A DNA stretch of 64,000 nucleotides, from positions 1,302,001 through 1,366,000 of the forward strand of contig NZ_CP010892.1 in the NCBI RefSeq assembly GCF_000931465.1. Direction: 5' to 3'. Positions 8,020-16,895 of this stretch are shown one piece after another. The notes beneath the pieces are model-generated. The model had not been told where the DNA came from. It worked only from the letters and a program-made list of their open reading frames with translations, and did no database searches. A program made the translations under genes and the position numbers. Source of the stretch: Pseudomonas sp. MRSN 12121. Its GTDB lineage: Bacteria > Pseudomonadota > Gammaproteobacteria > Pseudomonadales > Pseudomonadaceae. Position 1 is the stretch's first letter. Each line of letters starts with the position of its first letter.

Positions 8020-10614
8020 TTATGCGGCGCCTGCGGGTTCGGCCTTGGCCACCGGTTTTGGCAGCGACGACAGGAACGCCATGACCAGCGCCGCGACGTA
8101 CGGCAGCGACTGCACCAGCAGCATGGTCACCCAGAAGCGCATGTCGTTGCTCGGCAGGCCGCCCTGCACCAGGTAGATGCCCAGGGCCGCGCCCCACAAC
8201 AGCAGCATGATGAACAGCTCCTCCCGGGCCTCCGAGATCGCCACCCAGAAGCCGTGGTTGTCGGCATTCTTCGGCGTGCGGAAGAACGGAATGCTGCTGG
8301 TGAAGAAGCCGTACAGCACGGCCTTGGCGATGGTGTGCGACAACGCGAGGCCAGCCAGGGCTGCGCAGAACGCGTCCTTGAGGTTGACCCCGACCGCCCG
8401 GCGGTAGAGGAAGATGATCTTGCCGACCTTGAACACGAACAGCGCCAGGGGCGGGATCGCGAAGATCAGCAACGGCGGGTCGACGCGTTGCGGCACGATG
8501 ATCATCGCCGCCGACCAGAGCAGGGCGCCGAGGGTGAAGAAGATGTTCATGCCGTCCGCCACCCACGGCAGCCAGCCCGCGAGGAAGTGGTAGCGCTGGC
8601 CGCGGGTCAGCTCGGTGTCCTTGCCGCGCAGCAGGCTGGCGGTATGGCGCTTGATGATCTGGATCGCCCCATAGGCCCAGCGGAAACGCTGTTTCTTGAA
8701 GTCGATGAAGGTATCCGGCATCAGGCCCTTGCCGTAGCTGTCGTGGTAATACGCCGCCGACAGGCCTTTCTCGAACACCCGCAGGCCCAGCTCGGCGTCT
8801 TCGCAGATGCACCAGTCGGCCCAGCCCAGCTCTTCCAGGACCGAACGGCGGGTCATGGTCATGGTGCCGTGCTGGATGATCGCATCGCGGTCGTTGCGGG
8901 TGACCATGCCGATATGGAAGAAGCCCTTGTATTCCGCGTAGCAGAGCTTCTTGAAGGTGCTTTCGTTCTGGTCGCGGTAGTCCTGGGGCGATTGCACCAC
9001 GGCGATTTTCGGGTCGGCGAAGTGCGGCACCATGTGCTTGAGCCAGTTGCGGTCGACGCAGTAGTCCGAGTCGATCACCGCGATCACTTCGGCGTCCTTG
9101 GCGGTATGCGGGATCAGGTAGTTCAGCGCGCCGCCCTTGAAGCCGGCCAGGGGCGCGACGTGGAAGAACTTGAAGCGCGGGCCGAGGGTTTCGCAGTAGT
9201 CGCGTACCGGCTCCCACACCGCCGGGTCCTTGGTGTTGTTGTCGATGATCAGGACTTCGTAGTCCGGATAGTCGAGGTTGGCCAGGGCGTCGAGGGTCTG
9301 CTTGACCATCTCCGGCGGCTCGTTGTAGCACGGCACGTGGACCGAGACCTTCGGCCGGTAGCCGGAATCGCCCTCGACCGGCAGGAATTCGCGCCGGCGC
9401 TTGTGCACCCACACCGCCTCGGCCAGTTCATGGGCTTCGGTCAGCAGCACGATGAACACCCCCAGCGCACCCAGGGCGAGCAAGAAGCCCACGGTCAGGC
9501 TGAACCACGTGCTGTATTGCTGGCTGTAGTCGTAGCCGATCCACACCAGCACCGAACCGCAGAGGAAGGCGATGAAAGTCAGGAAGGTCCGGCCGCGCTG
9601 GCGCAGGGCCGAGCCGTCGATCATCAGCAGGGTCAGCGACAGCAGCGCCAGGACCACCGAGCCGATGGCCAGCACGCGCCATTGCGGGATCGCCACCACC
9701 GGGCCTTCGCAGTTGAATTTCTGCTGGCGCGCGGCGTTGAACACGCCCCAGTAGGCGCCGACCGAACCTTCGTCGCTGGCCTTCCACGGCTGGTCGAAGG
9801 CTTCGATCACGAAGTAGTTGTAGCCCTGGCGGTTGAGCTTGTTGACCAGGTTGCGCAGGTAGATCGCCTGGTCCGCGGGGCTGGCGTCGGCGCCGCCGCG
9901 CATGCGGCCGTTGCTCGGCCAGCCCACTTCGGACAGCAGCAGCGGTTTTTTCGGGAACATGTTCTTCAGGTCGCGAGCACGATCGAGGACGAACTGCCCG
10001 GCCTTGTCCATCGGGATGAATTCCCAGTACGGCAGGACGTGCGCGGCGATCAGGTCGACGTGCTTGGCCAGCTCCGGGTGTTCTTCCCAGACGTGCCACT
10101 GCTCGGACGTGGTGACCGGCACCTTGACCGCGGCGCGCACGCGATCGAGCAGCACGCTCAACTGGTCGGCGGTGATTTCCTTGCGGAAGATCGCTTCGTT
10201 GCCGACCACCACCCGCACGACGCTGCGCGAGCTGTTGGCGATATCGATGGCGCGGGTGATTTCCCGCTCGTTGCGTTCCAGGTCCGGGCTGATCCAGATC
10301 CCCAGGGTCACGCGCAGGCCGAACTCTTCGGCCAGCTTGGGAATGTTCTCCAGGGTGCCGTCGACCGAGTAGGTACGAATGTTGTCGGTCAGCTTGCTCA
10401 TGATCTCCAGGTCGCGACGCATTTCATCGTCGGTCGGGTACTGCTCTTTCTGCGGGAACTGGCCCAGCTGGAAAGGCGAGTAGGAAAAGCCGGAGATCTG
10501 GGCAGGCCAGTTGGGAGCGGAGACCGGGCGGTTGATTAATGCCCAGAAGCCGGTGAACAGGGCGGCGATTGCCAGAACCACCACCAGGTTGAGTCCAAAT
10601 TTACGCGATGACAT
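8020..10614 (-). CDS. ndvB: beta-glucan synthase, GH17-like plus GT2 fusion (NdvB-type)
   Basis: 864 residues. A membrane anchor near the N-terminus precedes a GH17-like domain (about 30-330) with acid/base Glu in VVVGNEAIF and a nucleophile-like Glu in LLSEVGWPSNG. Two membrane helices follow, then a family 2 glycosyltransferase domain (about 430-700) with VIDSDYCVD, CEDAELGLR and QRFRWAYG, and C-terminal membrane helices. The architecture matches P. aeruginosa NdvB, which makes periplasmic cyclic glucans and also neighbours dapE there. The ATG at 10614 starts immediately before the membrane helix; an in-frame ATG 27 codons upstream adds a non-conserved Pro-rich stretch and was rejected. Confidence 0.9.
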   Translation of the reverse strand: MSSRKFGLNLVVVLAIAALFTGFWALINRPVSAPNWPAQISGFSYSPFQLGQFPQKEQYPTDDEMRRDLEIMSKLTDNIRTYSVDGTLENIPKLAEEFGLRVTLGIWISPDLERNEREITRAIDIANSSRSVVRVVVGNEAIFRKEITADQLSVLLDRVRAAVKVPVTTSEQWHVWEEHPELAKHVDLIAAHVLPYWEFIPMDKAGQFVLDRARDLKNMFPKKPLLLSEVGWPSNGRMRGGADASPADQAIYLRNLVNKLNRQGYNYFVIEAFDQPWKASDEGSVGAYWGVFNAARQQKFNCEGPVVAIPQWRVLAIGSVVLALLSLTLLMIDGSALRQRGRTFLTFIAFLCGSVLVWIGYDYSQQYSTWFSLTVGFLLALGALGVFIVLLTEAHELAEAVWVHKRRREFLPVEGDSGYRPKVSVHVPCYNEPPEMVKQTLDALANLDYPDYEVLIIDNNTKDPAVWEPVRDYCETLGPRFKFFHVAPLAGFKGGALNYLIPHTAKDAEVIAVIDSDYCVDRNWLKHMVPHFADPKIAVVQSPQDYRDQNESTFKKLCYAEYKGFFHIGMVTRNDRDAIIQHGTMTMTRRSVLEELGWADWCICEDAELGLRVFEKGLSAAYYHDSYGKGLMPDTFIDFKKQRFRWAYGAIQIIKRHTASLLRGKDTELTRGQRYHFLAGWLPWVADGMNIFFTLGALLWSAAMIIVPQRVDPPLLIFAIPPLALFVFKVGKIIFLYRRAVGVNLKDAFCAALAGLALSHTIAKAVLYGFFTSSIPFFRTPKNADNHGFWVAISEAREELFIMLLLWGAALGIYLVQGGLPSNDMRFWVTMLLVQSLPYVAALVMAFLSSLPKPVAKAEPAGAA

Positions 10615-10878
10615 AGCTATTTCGGGTTCCAAAGGGTGTGGAACGGGGATCGGTCGGCAGGCGCCAAGCGGCGCGCATCCTACACTGGCCTTCAACCGAG
10701 CGTACAGCGCCCGGGGGAAAGCCGCAGATTGGGCAATCCAACTCGATTTAAGTTCTCTGTGGCGGTTTTTTCAGATAGTTCCACTTATTAAAGCAGCCCC
10801 GATCGCCATTCATAGGGCAAAGATGCTCTTGACGGACATCGGCCCTATAATGCGCGCCGGTTTTTTGGGGTAACGGTC
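10615..10878. promoter_or_regulatory. divergent ndvB / tcdA promoter region
   Basis: 264 bp separate the divergent starts. A perfect TATAAT lies at 10846-10851, 27 bp before the tcdA ATG, but no good -35 box stands at the correct distance, so it may rely on an activator or on surrounding contacts. The section at 10741-10800 is AT-richer than its surroundings and presumably holds the ndvB promoter. No other gene is seen here. Confidence 0.5.
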
Positions 10879-11694
10879 ATGAGTACAGAAGATCCGCGGT
10901 TTGCTGGCGTCGCCCGGTTGTATGGCATCGAGGGGCTTGCGCGTTTGCGCGCCGCCCATGTGGCGATCGTCGGCGTCGGCGGCGTCGGCTCCTGGGCGGC
11001 GGAAGCCATCGCCCGTTGTGGCGTGGGCGAGATCTCGCTGTTCGACCTGGACGACGTCTGCGTCAGCAACAGCAATCGGCAACTGCACGCCCTGGACAGC
11101 ACGGTCGGCAAGCCCAAGGTCGAGGTCATGGCCGAGCGCCTGCGTGGCATCAACCCGGATTGCAGGGTGCATGCGGTCGCCGACTTCGTCACCCGCGACA
11201 CCATGGCCGAGTACATCACGCCGAATATCGATTGCGTGATCGACTGCATCGATAGCGTCAACGCCAAGGCGGCGCTGATCGCCTGGTGCAAGCGGCGCAA
11301 GATCCAGATCATCACCACCGGCGGCGCGGGCGGGCAGATCGACCCGACGCTGATCCAGGTCTGCGACCTGAACCGCACTTTCAACGATCCGCTGGCCTCG
11401 AAAGTGCGCTCGACCCTGCGCCGCGACTACGGCTTTTCCCGCACCGTGACCCGTCACTACAGCGTGCCTTGCGTGTTCTCCACCGAACAACTGCGCTATC
11501 CGAAACCGGATGGCAGCATCTGCCTGCAGAAGAGCTTTGTCGGCGATGGCGTGAAACTCGACTGCGCCGGCGGTTTTGGCGCGGTGATGATGGTGACCGC
11601 GACCTTCGGCATGGTCGCGGCGACCAAGGCGGTGGACAAGCTGGTGGCGGGCGTGCGGCGCCCGGCGGACCGGGTCAAACCCGCAGCCATTTGA
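10879..11694 (+). CDS. tcdA: tRNA threonylcarbamoyladenosine dehydratase
   Basis: 271 residues of the ThiF/E1-like family (also called CsdL). It uses ATP to cyclise t6A37 of ANN-decoding tRNAs to ct6A. The nucleotide-binding motif is GVGGVGSWAAEAIARCG (about residues 33-49), followed by LFDLDDVCVSNSNRQ. A conserved IITTGGAGGQIDPT segment lies mid-protein, and a hydrophobic helix near the C-terminus (GAVMMVTATFGMVAATKAVDK) may give membrane association. In E. coli its sulfur-transfer partners are CsdA and CsdE, which are the convergent neighbours here. Confidence 0.96.
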   Translation: MSTEDPRFAGVARLYGIEGLARLRAAHVAIVGVGGVGSWAAEAIARCGVGEISLFDLDDVCVSNSNRQLHALDSTVGKPKVEVMAERLRGINPDCRVHAVADFVTRDTMAEYITPNIDCVIDCIDSVNAKAALIAWCKRRKIQIITTGGAGGQIDPTLIQVCDLNRTFNDPLASKVRSTLRRDYGFSRTVTRHYSVPCVFSTEQLRYPKPDGSICLQKSFVGDGVKLDCAGGFGAVMMVTATFGMVAATKAVDKLVAGVRRPADRVKPAAI

Positions 11695-11698
11695 TTCT

Positions 11699-11791
11699 TG
11701 TAGGAGCGAGGCTTGCCCGCGATACAGGCGCCGCGGTGGGTCAGGGCGGGCGCCATCGCGGGCAATCGAGCGTCGACCGGCCGCTCCTACA
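11699..11791. repeat. REP pair (REPIN) 4, one short and one long arm
   Basis: The left arm is standard. The right arm, read on the minus strand, is identical over 36 nt to the 17-nt-linker arm of REPIN 1. It occupies the tail-to-tail gap between tcdA and csdE. Confidence 0.9.
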
Positions 11792-11801
11792 GGGATGGGC
11801 G

Positions 11802-12206
11802 TCAGGCTGAGAGTTCGCGCATCCGCTGCAACACCGCATTCAAGCCATTGCTGCGCGAGGGCGACAGCTGGCGCGACAGGCCCAACTGATCGAACCAGCC
11901 TGGTAGGTCCACCCGTTGCAGCTCCTCGGCGGACAGGCCGTTGACCCGTGCCAGCAGCAGCGCCACCAGGCCGCGGATCAGCCGCGCGTCGCTGCTGGCG
12001 GTGAACTGCCAGTGGCCGTCCTGCAAGCGGCCCACCAGCCAGACCTGGCTTTCACAGCCATGCACCCGATTGGCCTCGACCTTGTCGGCTTCAGGCAGCG
12101 GCGCCAGGCGTTCGCCCCATTGCATCAGCAGGCGGGCGCGCTGTTCCCAGGCGGGGGTGCCCTGGAAGCTGTCGAGGGCGGCCAGGGCGTCGGCGGGCAG
12201 GCTCAT
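11802..12206 (-). CDS. csdE: SufE-family sulfur acceptor CsdE
   Basis: 134 residues, SufE fold. The likely acceptor cysteine lies in the VHGCESQVWL motif, which matches the conserved GCxSxVW of SufE/CsdE proteins. It accepts persulfide sulfur from the desulfurase CsdA. The start overlaps the csdA stop by 4 bp, so the two are translationally coupled. Linkage with csdA and tcdA favours CsdE over SufE. Confidence 0.92.
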   Translation of the reverse strand: MSLPADALAALDSFQGTPAWEQRARLLMQWGERLAPLPEADKVEANRVHGCESQVWLVGRLQDGHWQFTASSDARLIRGLVALLLARVNGLSAEELQRVDLPGWFDQLGLSRQLSPSRSNGLNAVLQRMRELSA

Positions 12207-13408
12207 CGCAGCAGCTCCAGGGCCTGGTCGAGGGCTTCGAAGAAGCGCTCCAGATCTTCGGAGTCGTTGTACAGCGCCAGGGAGACCCGGATAGCGCCGG
12301 CCAGGCCGAGGCTTTTCAGCAGCGGCATGGCGCAGTGGTGCCCGGCGCGCACGGCGATGCCTTGTTCGGTCAGCAGGTGGGCCAGGTCGGCGTTGTGTAC
12401 GCCATCGACCACGAAACTGACCAGCGCCAGCTGCGGCTTGCCCAGCAGGCGCAGGCCTTTGCGCGCCTGCAGGCCATGCAACAGGTAGGCATGCAGCGCG
12501 GCTTCATGGGCGCTGACGGCGTCCTGGTCCAGGCCGGCAAGGTAATCGAGGGTCGCGCCCAGGCCGATCACGCTGGCGATCGGTGGCGTACCGGCTTCGA
12601 AGCCCAGCGGGGCGGGGCGGAAGCTGGCGTGCTGGTAGTCGGCCTGCTGCACCATCTCGCCCCCGAACTGCCAGTGACGCAGGCCTTGCAGCGCCTCGTT
12701 GCGCCCGTACAGCACGCCGAGGCCGTCCGGGCCGTAGAGCTTGTGGCTGGAGAACACATAGAAATCGCAGCCCAGCGCCTGCACATCGTGGCGGCCGTGG
12801 ACCACGCCCTGGGCGCCGTCGACCACGGTCAGGGCCGCGTGTTCGCGGGCCAGCGCCAGCAGCCGGGACAACGGCTGCCAGGCGCCCAGCACGTTGGACA
12901 GTTGGCTGACGGCCAGCAGCCGGGTGCGCGGGCCTATCAGGCGGGCGGCGGCGTCGAGGTCGATCAGGCCGTCGTCGTCCAGCGGCAGGACCACCAGTTC
13001 GAGACCGCGACGCTGCGCCAGCTGCTGCCAGGGCAGCAGGTTGGCATGGTGTTCCAGGGCGCTGACGACGATTTCGTCGCCCGGGTTGAATTGATGTTCC
13101 AGGCCATAGGCCAGGAGGTTCAGCGCGGAGGTCGCGCCATGGGTGAAGATGATCTGCCCGCTTTCTTCGACGTTCAGCCACTGCGCCACCTTGTGCCGGC
13201 TATCCTCGAAGGCCTGGGTGGCATGAGCGCCGGGCAGGTGCTGCGCGCGATGCACGTTGGCCGCGCCATTGCCGTAGTAGTGCGCCAGGGCGTCCAGCAG
13301 GGCCTGGGGTTTCTGTGTGGTGGCGGCGTTGTCCAGGTAGGTCTGGTCCTGCCGTTGCAGGGCGGCGATGGCCGGGAAATCGGCGCGCCAGGGGGAGGCT
13401 ACAAGCAT
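12203..13408 (-). CDS. csdA: cysteine desulfurase CsdA
   Basis: 401 residues, class V PLP-dependent aminotransferase fold, group II (SufS/CsdA). The PLP lysine is in FVFSSHKLYGPDG-type context (here YVFSSHKLYGPDG) and the PLP-binding Asp-x-x-Gln is VDGAQGVVH. The persulfide cysteine is in VRAGHHCAMPLL near residue 360. It converts cysteine to alanine and hands the sulfur to CsdE. Overlap with csdE and convergence with tcdA indicate a ct6A-related role. Confidence 0.94.
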   Translation of the reverse strand: MLVASPWRADFPAIAALQRQDQTYLDNAATTQKPQALLDALAHYYGNGAANVHRAQHLPGAHATQAFEDSRHKVAQWLNVEESGQIIFTHGATSALNLLAYGLEHQFNPGDEIVVSALEHHANLLPWQQLAQRRGLELVVLPLDDDGLIDLDAAARLIGPRTRLLAVSQLSNVLGAWQPLSRLLALAREHAALTVVDGAQGVVHGRHDVQALGCDFYVFSSHKLYGPDGLGVLYGRNEALQGLRHWQFGGEMVQQADYQHASFRPAPLGFEAGTPPIASVIGLGATLDYLAGLDQDAVSAHEAALHAYLLHGLQARKGLRLLGKPQLALVSFVVDGVHNADLAHLLTEQGIAVRAGHHCAMPLLKSLGLAGAIRVSLALYNDSEDLERFFEALDQALELLR

Positions 13409-13484
13409 GGTGGCAGAACTCGTTTGAACAGGCCGGGCGCCGATGATAAGCGCCCGGCAGGTTCCAGTGGAACCGAATCGCCGC

Positions 13485-14519
13485 TTAGTTGTGAGCGTGC
13501 AGCGCTTCGTTCAGCTCGATCGCCGACTTGTGGGTCTTGCACTCCACGGCGCCGGTTTCCGAGTTGCGACGGAACAGCAGGTCGGGCTGGCCGGCCAGTT
13601 CGCGGGCCTTGACCACCTTGACCAGCTGGTTGTTCTCGTCCAGCAGCGCCACCTTGGTCCCGGCGGTCACGTACAGGCCCGACTCCACGGTGTTGCGGTC
13701 GCCCAGCGGGATGCCGATGCCGGCGTTGGCGCCGATCAGGCAGCCTTCGCCGACCTTGATCACGATGTTGCCACCGCCCGACAGGGTGCCCATGGTCGAG
13801 CAGCCGCCGCCCAGGTCCGAGCCCTTGCCGACGAACACACCGGCGGAAACGCGGCCTTCGATCATGCCCGGGCCTTCGGTGCCGGCGTTGAAATTGACGA
13901 AACCTTCGTGCATCACGGTGGTGCCTTCGCCGATGTAGGCGCCCAGGCGGATGCGTGCGCTGTCAGCGATACGCACGCCGCTCGGCACCACGTAGTCGGT
14001 CATTTTCGGGAACTTGTCCACCGAGAACACTTCCAGCAGCTCGCCGCGCAGGCGCGCTTCCAGCTGGCGCTCGGCCAGTTCGCCGAGGTCGACCGCGCCC
14101 TGGTTGGTCCAGGCCACGTTCGGCAGCAGCGGGAAGATCCCGGCCAGGTTCAGGCCGTGCGGCTTGACCAGGCGATGGGACAGCAGGTGCAGCTTGAGGT
14201 AGGCCTCGGGCGTCGAGGACAGCTGGGCGTCTTCGGCCAGCAGGGTCGCGACCAGCGGCTTGTGGCTTTCGGCCAGGCGGGTCAGCAGCGCGGCCTGGGC
14301 GGCGTCGACGTTTTTCAGGGCATCGGCCAGTTCCGCGGCCTGGGCGTTGGTGAAGGCGATGGCCTGGTTGCCTTCGCTGTAGCCCAGCACCGGCGCGATG
14401 GCGGCGACGAGGTCTGCCGACGGCTTGATCAGGGGGGCGGCGTAGAACACTTCCAACCAGGCGCCTTGACGGTTTTGAGTGCCGACACCGAAGGCCAGGC
14501 TGAACAGGGTAGTGGACAT
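13485..14519 (-). CDS. dapD: tetrahydrodipicolinate N-succinyltransferase
   Basis: 344 residues, the longer Pseudomonas/actinobacterial type of DapD rather than the 274-residue enteric form. It succinylates tetrahydrodipicolinate with succinyl-CoA in the DAP/lysine pathway. The middle of the protein is a left-handed beta-helix of hexapeptide repeats (about 170-290: VPSGVRIADSARIRLGAYIG, GGGNIVIKVGEGCLIGANAG). An unstructured N-terminal domain and a C-terminal strand region flank it. It forms a set with dapC and dapE nearby. Confidence 0.96.
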   Translation of the reverse strand: MSTTLFSLAFGVGTQNRQGAWLEVFYAAPLIKPSADLVAAIAPVLGYSEGNQAIAFTNAQAAELADALKNVDAAQAALLTRLAESHKPLVATLLAEDAQLSSTPEAYLKLHLLSHRLVKPHGLNLAGIFPLLPNVAWTNQGAVDLGELAERQLEARLRGELLEVFSVDKFPKMTDYVVPSGVRIADSARIRLGAYIGEGTTVMHEGFVNFNAGTEGPGMIEGRVSAGVFVGKGSDLGGGCSTMGTLSGGGNIVIKVGEGCLIGANAGIGIPLGDRNTVESGLYVTAGTKVALLDENNQLVKVVKARELAGQPDLLFRRNSETGAVECKTHKSAIELNEALHAHN

Positions 14520-14554
14520 GCTGTTACCTCATACAAAAATTGAACGGGCAGGTC

Positions 14555-14917
14555 TTATTTGATCTCTGCCGCGTAGATATCCGGCTTGAAGCCAATCAGG
14601 GTTCGGTCACCGAGATCGAGCACCGGGCGCTTGATCATCGAGGGTTGCGCGAGCATCAGTTCGATTGCTTTCGCCTGGTCGAGATCGGCTTTGCGTTCGT
14701 CGTCGAGTTTGCGAAAGGTCGTGCCCGCACGATTCAACACCACCTGCCAGCCGTGCTCGTCGCACCATTGGGTCAGGTGTTCACGGTCGATTCCGGCCGT
14801 CTTGTAGTCATGGAAGTCGTAGCTGACAGCGTGTTCATCGAGCCAGGTGCGCGCCTTTTTCATGGTGTCGCAGGCTTTGATGCCGAAAAGGTGCAACGTT
14901 TTGCTTGAAGCGGTCAA
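14555..14917 (-). CDS. ArsC/Spx-like reductase (YffB type)
   Basis: 120 residues, thioredoxin-like fold of the ArsC family. It contains one N-terminal cysteine in FGIKACDTMKKARTWLDE and the RPVLDLGDRTLIGFKPD C-terminal motif typical of YffB-type proteins. The ArsC resolving cysteines are missing, so arsenate reduction is unlikely; some relatives are thought to be glutathione-dependent thiol reductases. It lies 35 bp upstream of dapD on the same strand and may be co-transcribed. Confidence 0.88.
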   Translation of the reverse strand: MTASSKTLHLFGIKACDTMKKARTWLDEHAVSYDFHDYKTAGIDREHLTQWCDEHGWQVVLNRAGTTFRKLDDERKADLDQAKAIELMLAQPSMIKRPVLDLGDRTLIGFKPDIYAAEIK

Positions 14918-15141
14918 GGAATTGCCCCCTTTTGAGATGCTGGAGTCAAAGGTTCGGATTATGCCATGCCCGCGCCGGTTCGGCGTCGGCGAAGGCCCGG
15001 CTTTGTCGCTTTGTGTAACAGCGCCCGGGTCGCTTGCGACCTTTGTGCAGCGGTAAGCCGCCAGCTTAAGCGGCTAATATGGCACTTCGACGGTAACCTG
15101 TTGCCTGAAGTCTGCTGCTGAACGATTGGGAAATCCGCTTT
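14918..15141. other. divergent gap between the ArsC-like gene and the antiporter gene
   Basis: 224 bp. It contains GCGGTAAGCCGCCAGCTTAAGCGGC, in which GCCGC and GCGGC arms can pair, and a TAATAT at about 15074-15079 that could be a -10 element for the antiporter gene. No coding sequence or repeat element is evident. Confidence 0.35.
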
Positions 15142-16788
15142 ATGCAAACCGCTTATACCGTCCTTATCCTGCTGATGCTGGTGAGTGTCTCGCGCCTGGT
15201 CGGACGGGTGATCCCGCTGCCTCTGCCGCTGGTGCAGATCGCCGCCGGGGCCTTGCTGGCCTGGCCCACCCTGGGGTTGCACGTGGCCCTGGACCCGGAG
15301 TTGTTTCTGTTTCTGTTCCTGCCGCCGTTGCTGTTCTCCGATGGCTGGCGCATGCCCAAGCGCGAACTGTGGCGCCTGCGCGGCCCGGTCCTGACCCTGG
15401 CCGTGGGCCTGGTGCTGTTCACCGTGGTGGGGGCCGGCTATTTCATTCATTGGCTGCTGCCGAGCATTCCCCTACCAGTGGCCTTCGCCCTGGCGGCAGT
15501 GCTGTCGCCGACCGACGCCGTGGCCGTTTCGGCGATTTCCCAGAACCGCCTGCCGACTCCCCTGATGCACATGCTCCAGGGCGAAGCGCTGATGAACGAC
15601 GCTTCCGGCCTGGTGACCTTCAAGTTTGCCTTGGCGGCGGCAGTCACCGGGGCGTTCTCCCTGGCCAACGCCAGCCTGACCTTCGTGCTGGTGGCGGTGG
15701 GCGGCCTGGCGGTCGGCGTGGCCCTGAGCTGGCTGGTGGGCCGCTTGCGGGCTTGGATGATCGCCCGCGGCTGGGACGATCCGGCGACCCATGTGGTGTT
15801 CATGCTGCTGCTGCCCTTCGCCGCCTACGTACTGGCCGAGCGCCTGGGCGCCTCGGGCATCCTGTCGGCGGTGGCGGCGGGGATGATGCAGAGCTGGCTC
15901 GACCTGCTGCCGCGGCAGACCAGCACCCGCTTGCTCAATCGCAGTGTCTGGTCGTTGCTGGAGTTCGCGTTCAACGGGCTGATCTTCCTGCTGCTGGGCC
16001 TGCAACTGCCCGACATCATCAAGGCCGTGGTCAGCCATGAAACCACGCTGTGGCCGACCCTGTTCTACCGCTGCCTGGATGTGCTGGCGATTTTCCTGGT
16101 GCTGCTGGTATTGCGATTCATCTGGGTGCAGAGCATCTGGCGCCTGTCCGGGCTGTTGCGGCGCTGGCGCGGCAAAGGCGAGCTGACGCTGGTGCCGACC
16201 GCGCGTTCCTGCTGGCTGCTGACGGTGGGCGGAGTACGCGGGGCGGTGACCCTGGCGGGTGTGATGTCGGTGCCGCTGCTGTTGGGGGCGGGCGAGGCCT
16301 TTCCCGAGCGCGACTTGCTGATCTTCATCGCCGCGGGGGTGATTCTGCTGTCGCTGGTCGCCGCCTGCATCGCCTTGCCGCTGTTGTTGCGGGGCATCCA
16401 GAAGAGCCCTGACGAGAAGCGCCATGCCGAGGTTCGCGACGCCTGGCGCAAGACCGCCGAAGCGGCGATCCATGCCCTGGAGGCCGAGGAGGTGGCTGAC
16501 GCCGACAATACGCCGGACGCGGCGCAGGCGGCGCTGGCCACCGAGCTCAAGGGGCGGCTGATGGCGGAGTATCGGCATCAGTTGGAGGTATTCGACGATT
16601 CCGCCGAGGCCCAGGCGCTGGCGTTCCAGATGGATCTGCTGGAGCGCAAGCTGCGCTTGAAGGCGTTGCGGGCGCAGCGGCTGGAGTTGTATCGATTGAG
16701 CCGCCAGCACCAGATCGGCGATGACGTGCTGCGCGAGATCCTGGGCGAGCTGGACCTGAGCGAGGCGAATCTGGGCTCGGTGAAATAA
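15142..16788 (+). CDS. Na+/H+ antiporter, CPA1 (NhaP/YjcE-like)
   Basis: 548 residues with about twelve hydrophobic segments over the first 420 residues. Conserved CPA1 motifs are visible: LSPTDAVAVSAIS and LQGEALMNDASGLV (the Asp that binds the cation lies in the NDASG motif), and GGVRGAVTLAGVMSVP. A hydrophilic C-terminal cytoplasmic tail of about 120 residues is rich in Glu, Ala and Arg. It probably exchanges Na+ (or K+) for H+ across the inner membrane. The ion preference cannot be read from sequence. Confidence 0.93.
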   Translation: MQTAYTVLILLMLVSVSRLVGRVIPLPLPLVQIAAGALLAWPTLGLHVALDPELFLFLFLPPLLFSDGWRMPKRELWRLRGPVLTLAVGLVLFTVVGAGYFIHWLLPSIPLPVAFALAAVLSPTDAVAVSAISQNRLPTPLMHMLQGEALMNDASGLVTFKFALAAAVTGAFSLANASLTFVLVAVGGLAVGVALSWLVGRLRAWMIARGWDDPATHVVFMLLLPFAAYVLAERLGASGILSAVAAGMMQSWLDLLPRQTSTRLLNRSVWSLLEFAFNGLIFLLLGLQLPDIIKAVVSHETTLWPTLFYRCLDVLAIFLVLLVLRFIWVQSIWRLSGLLRRWRGKGELTLVPTARSCWLLTVGGVRGAVTLAGVMSVPLLLGAGEAFPERDLLIFIAAGVILLSLVAACIALPLLLRGIQKSPDEKRHAEVRDAWRKTAEAAIHALEAEEVADADNTPDAAQAALATELKGRLMAEYRHQLEVFDDSAEAQALAFQMDLLERKLRLKALRAQRLELYRLSRQHQIGDDVLREILGELDLSEANLGSVK

Positions 16789-16794
16789 CGCTTG

Positions 16795-16884
16795 TGTAGG
16801 AGCGAGGCTTGCCCGCGATAAAGACGACGCGGGGCATCTGATACACCGCGTTAGCGTTTATCGCGGGCAAGCCTCGCTCCTACA
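16795..16884. repeat. REP pair (REPIN) 5, two standard arms
   Basis: Both arms are the standard 24-nt REP unit, inverted around a loop, with GATAAA and TTTATC extending the stem. It sits in the tail-to-tail gap between the antiporter gene and dapC. Confidence 0.93.
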
Positions 16885-16895
16885 GGTCCGGGGGG

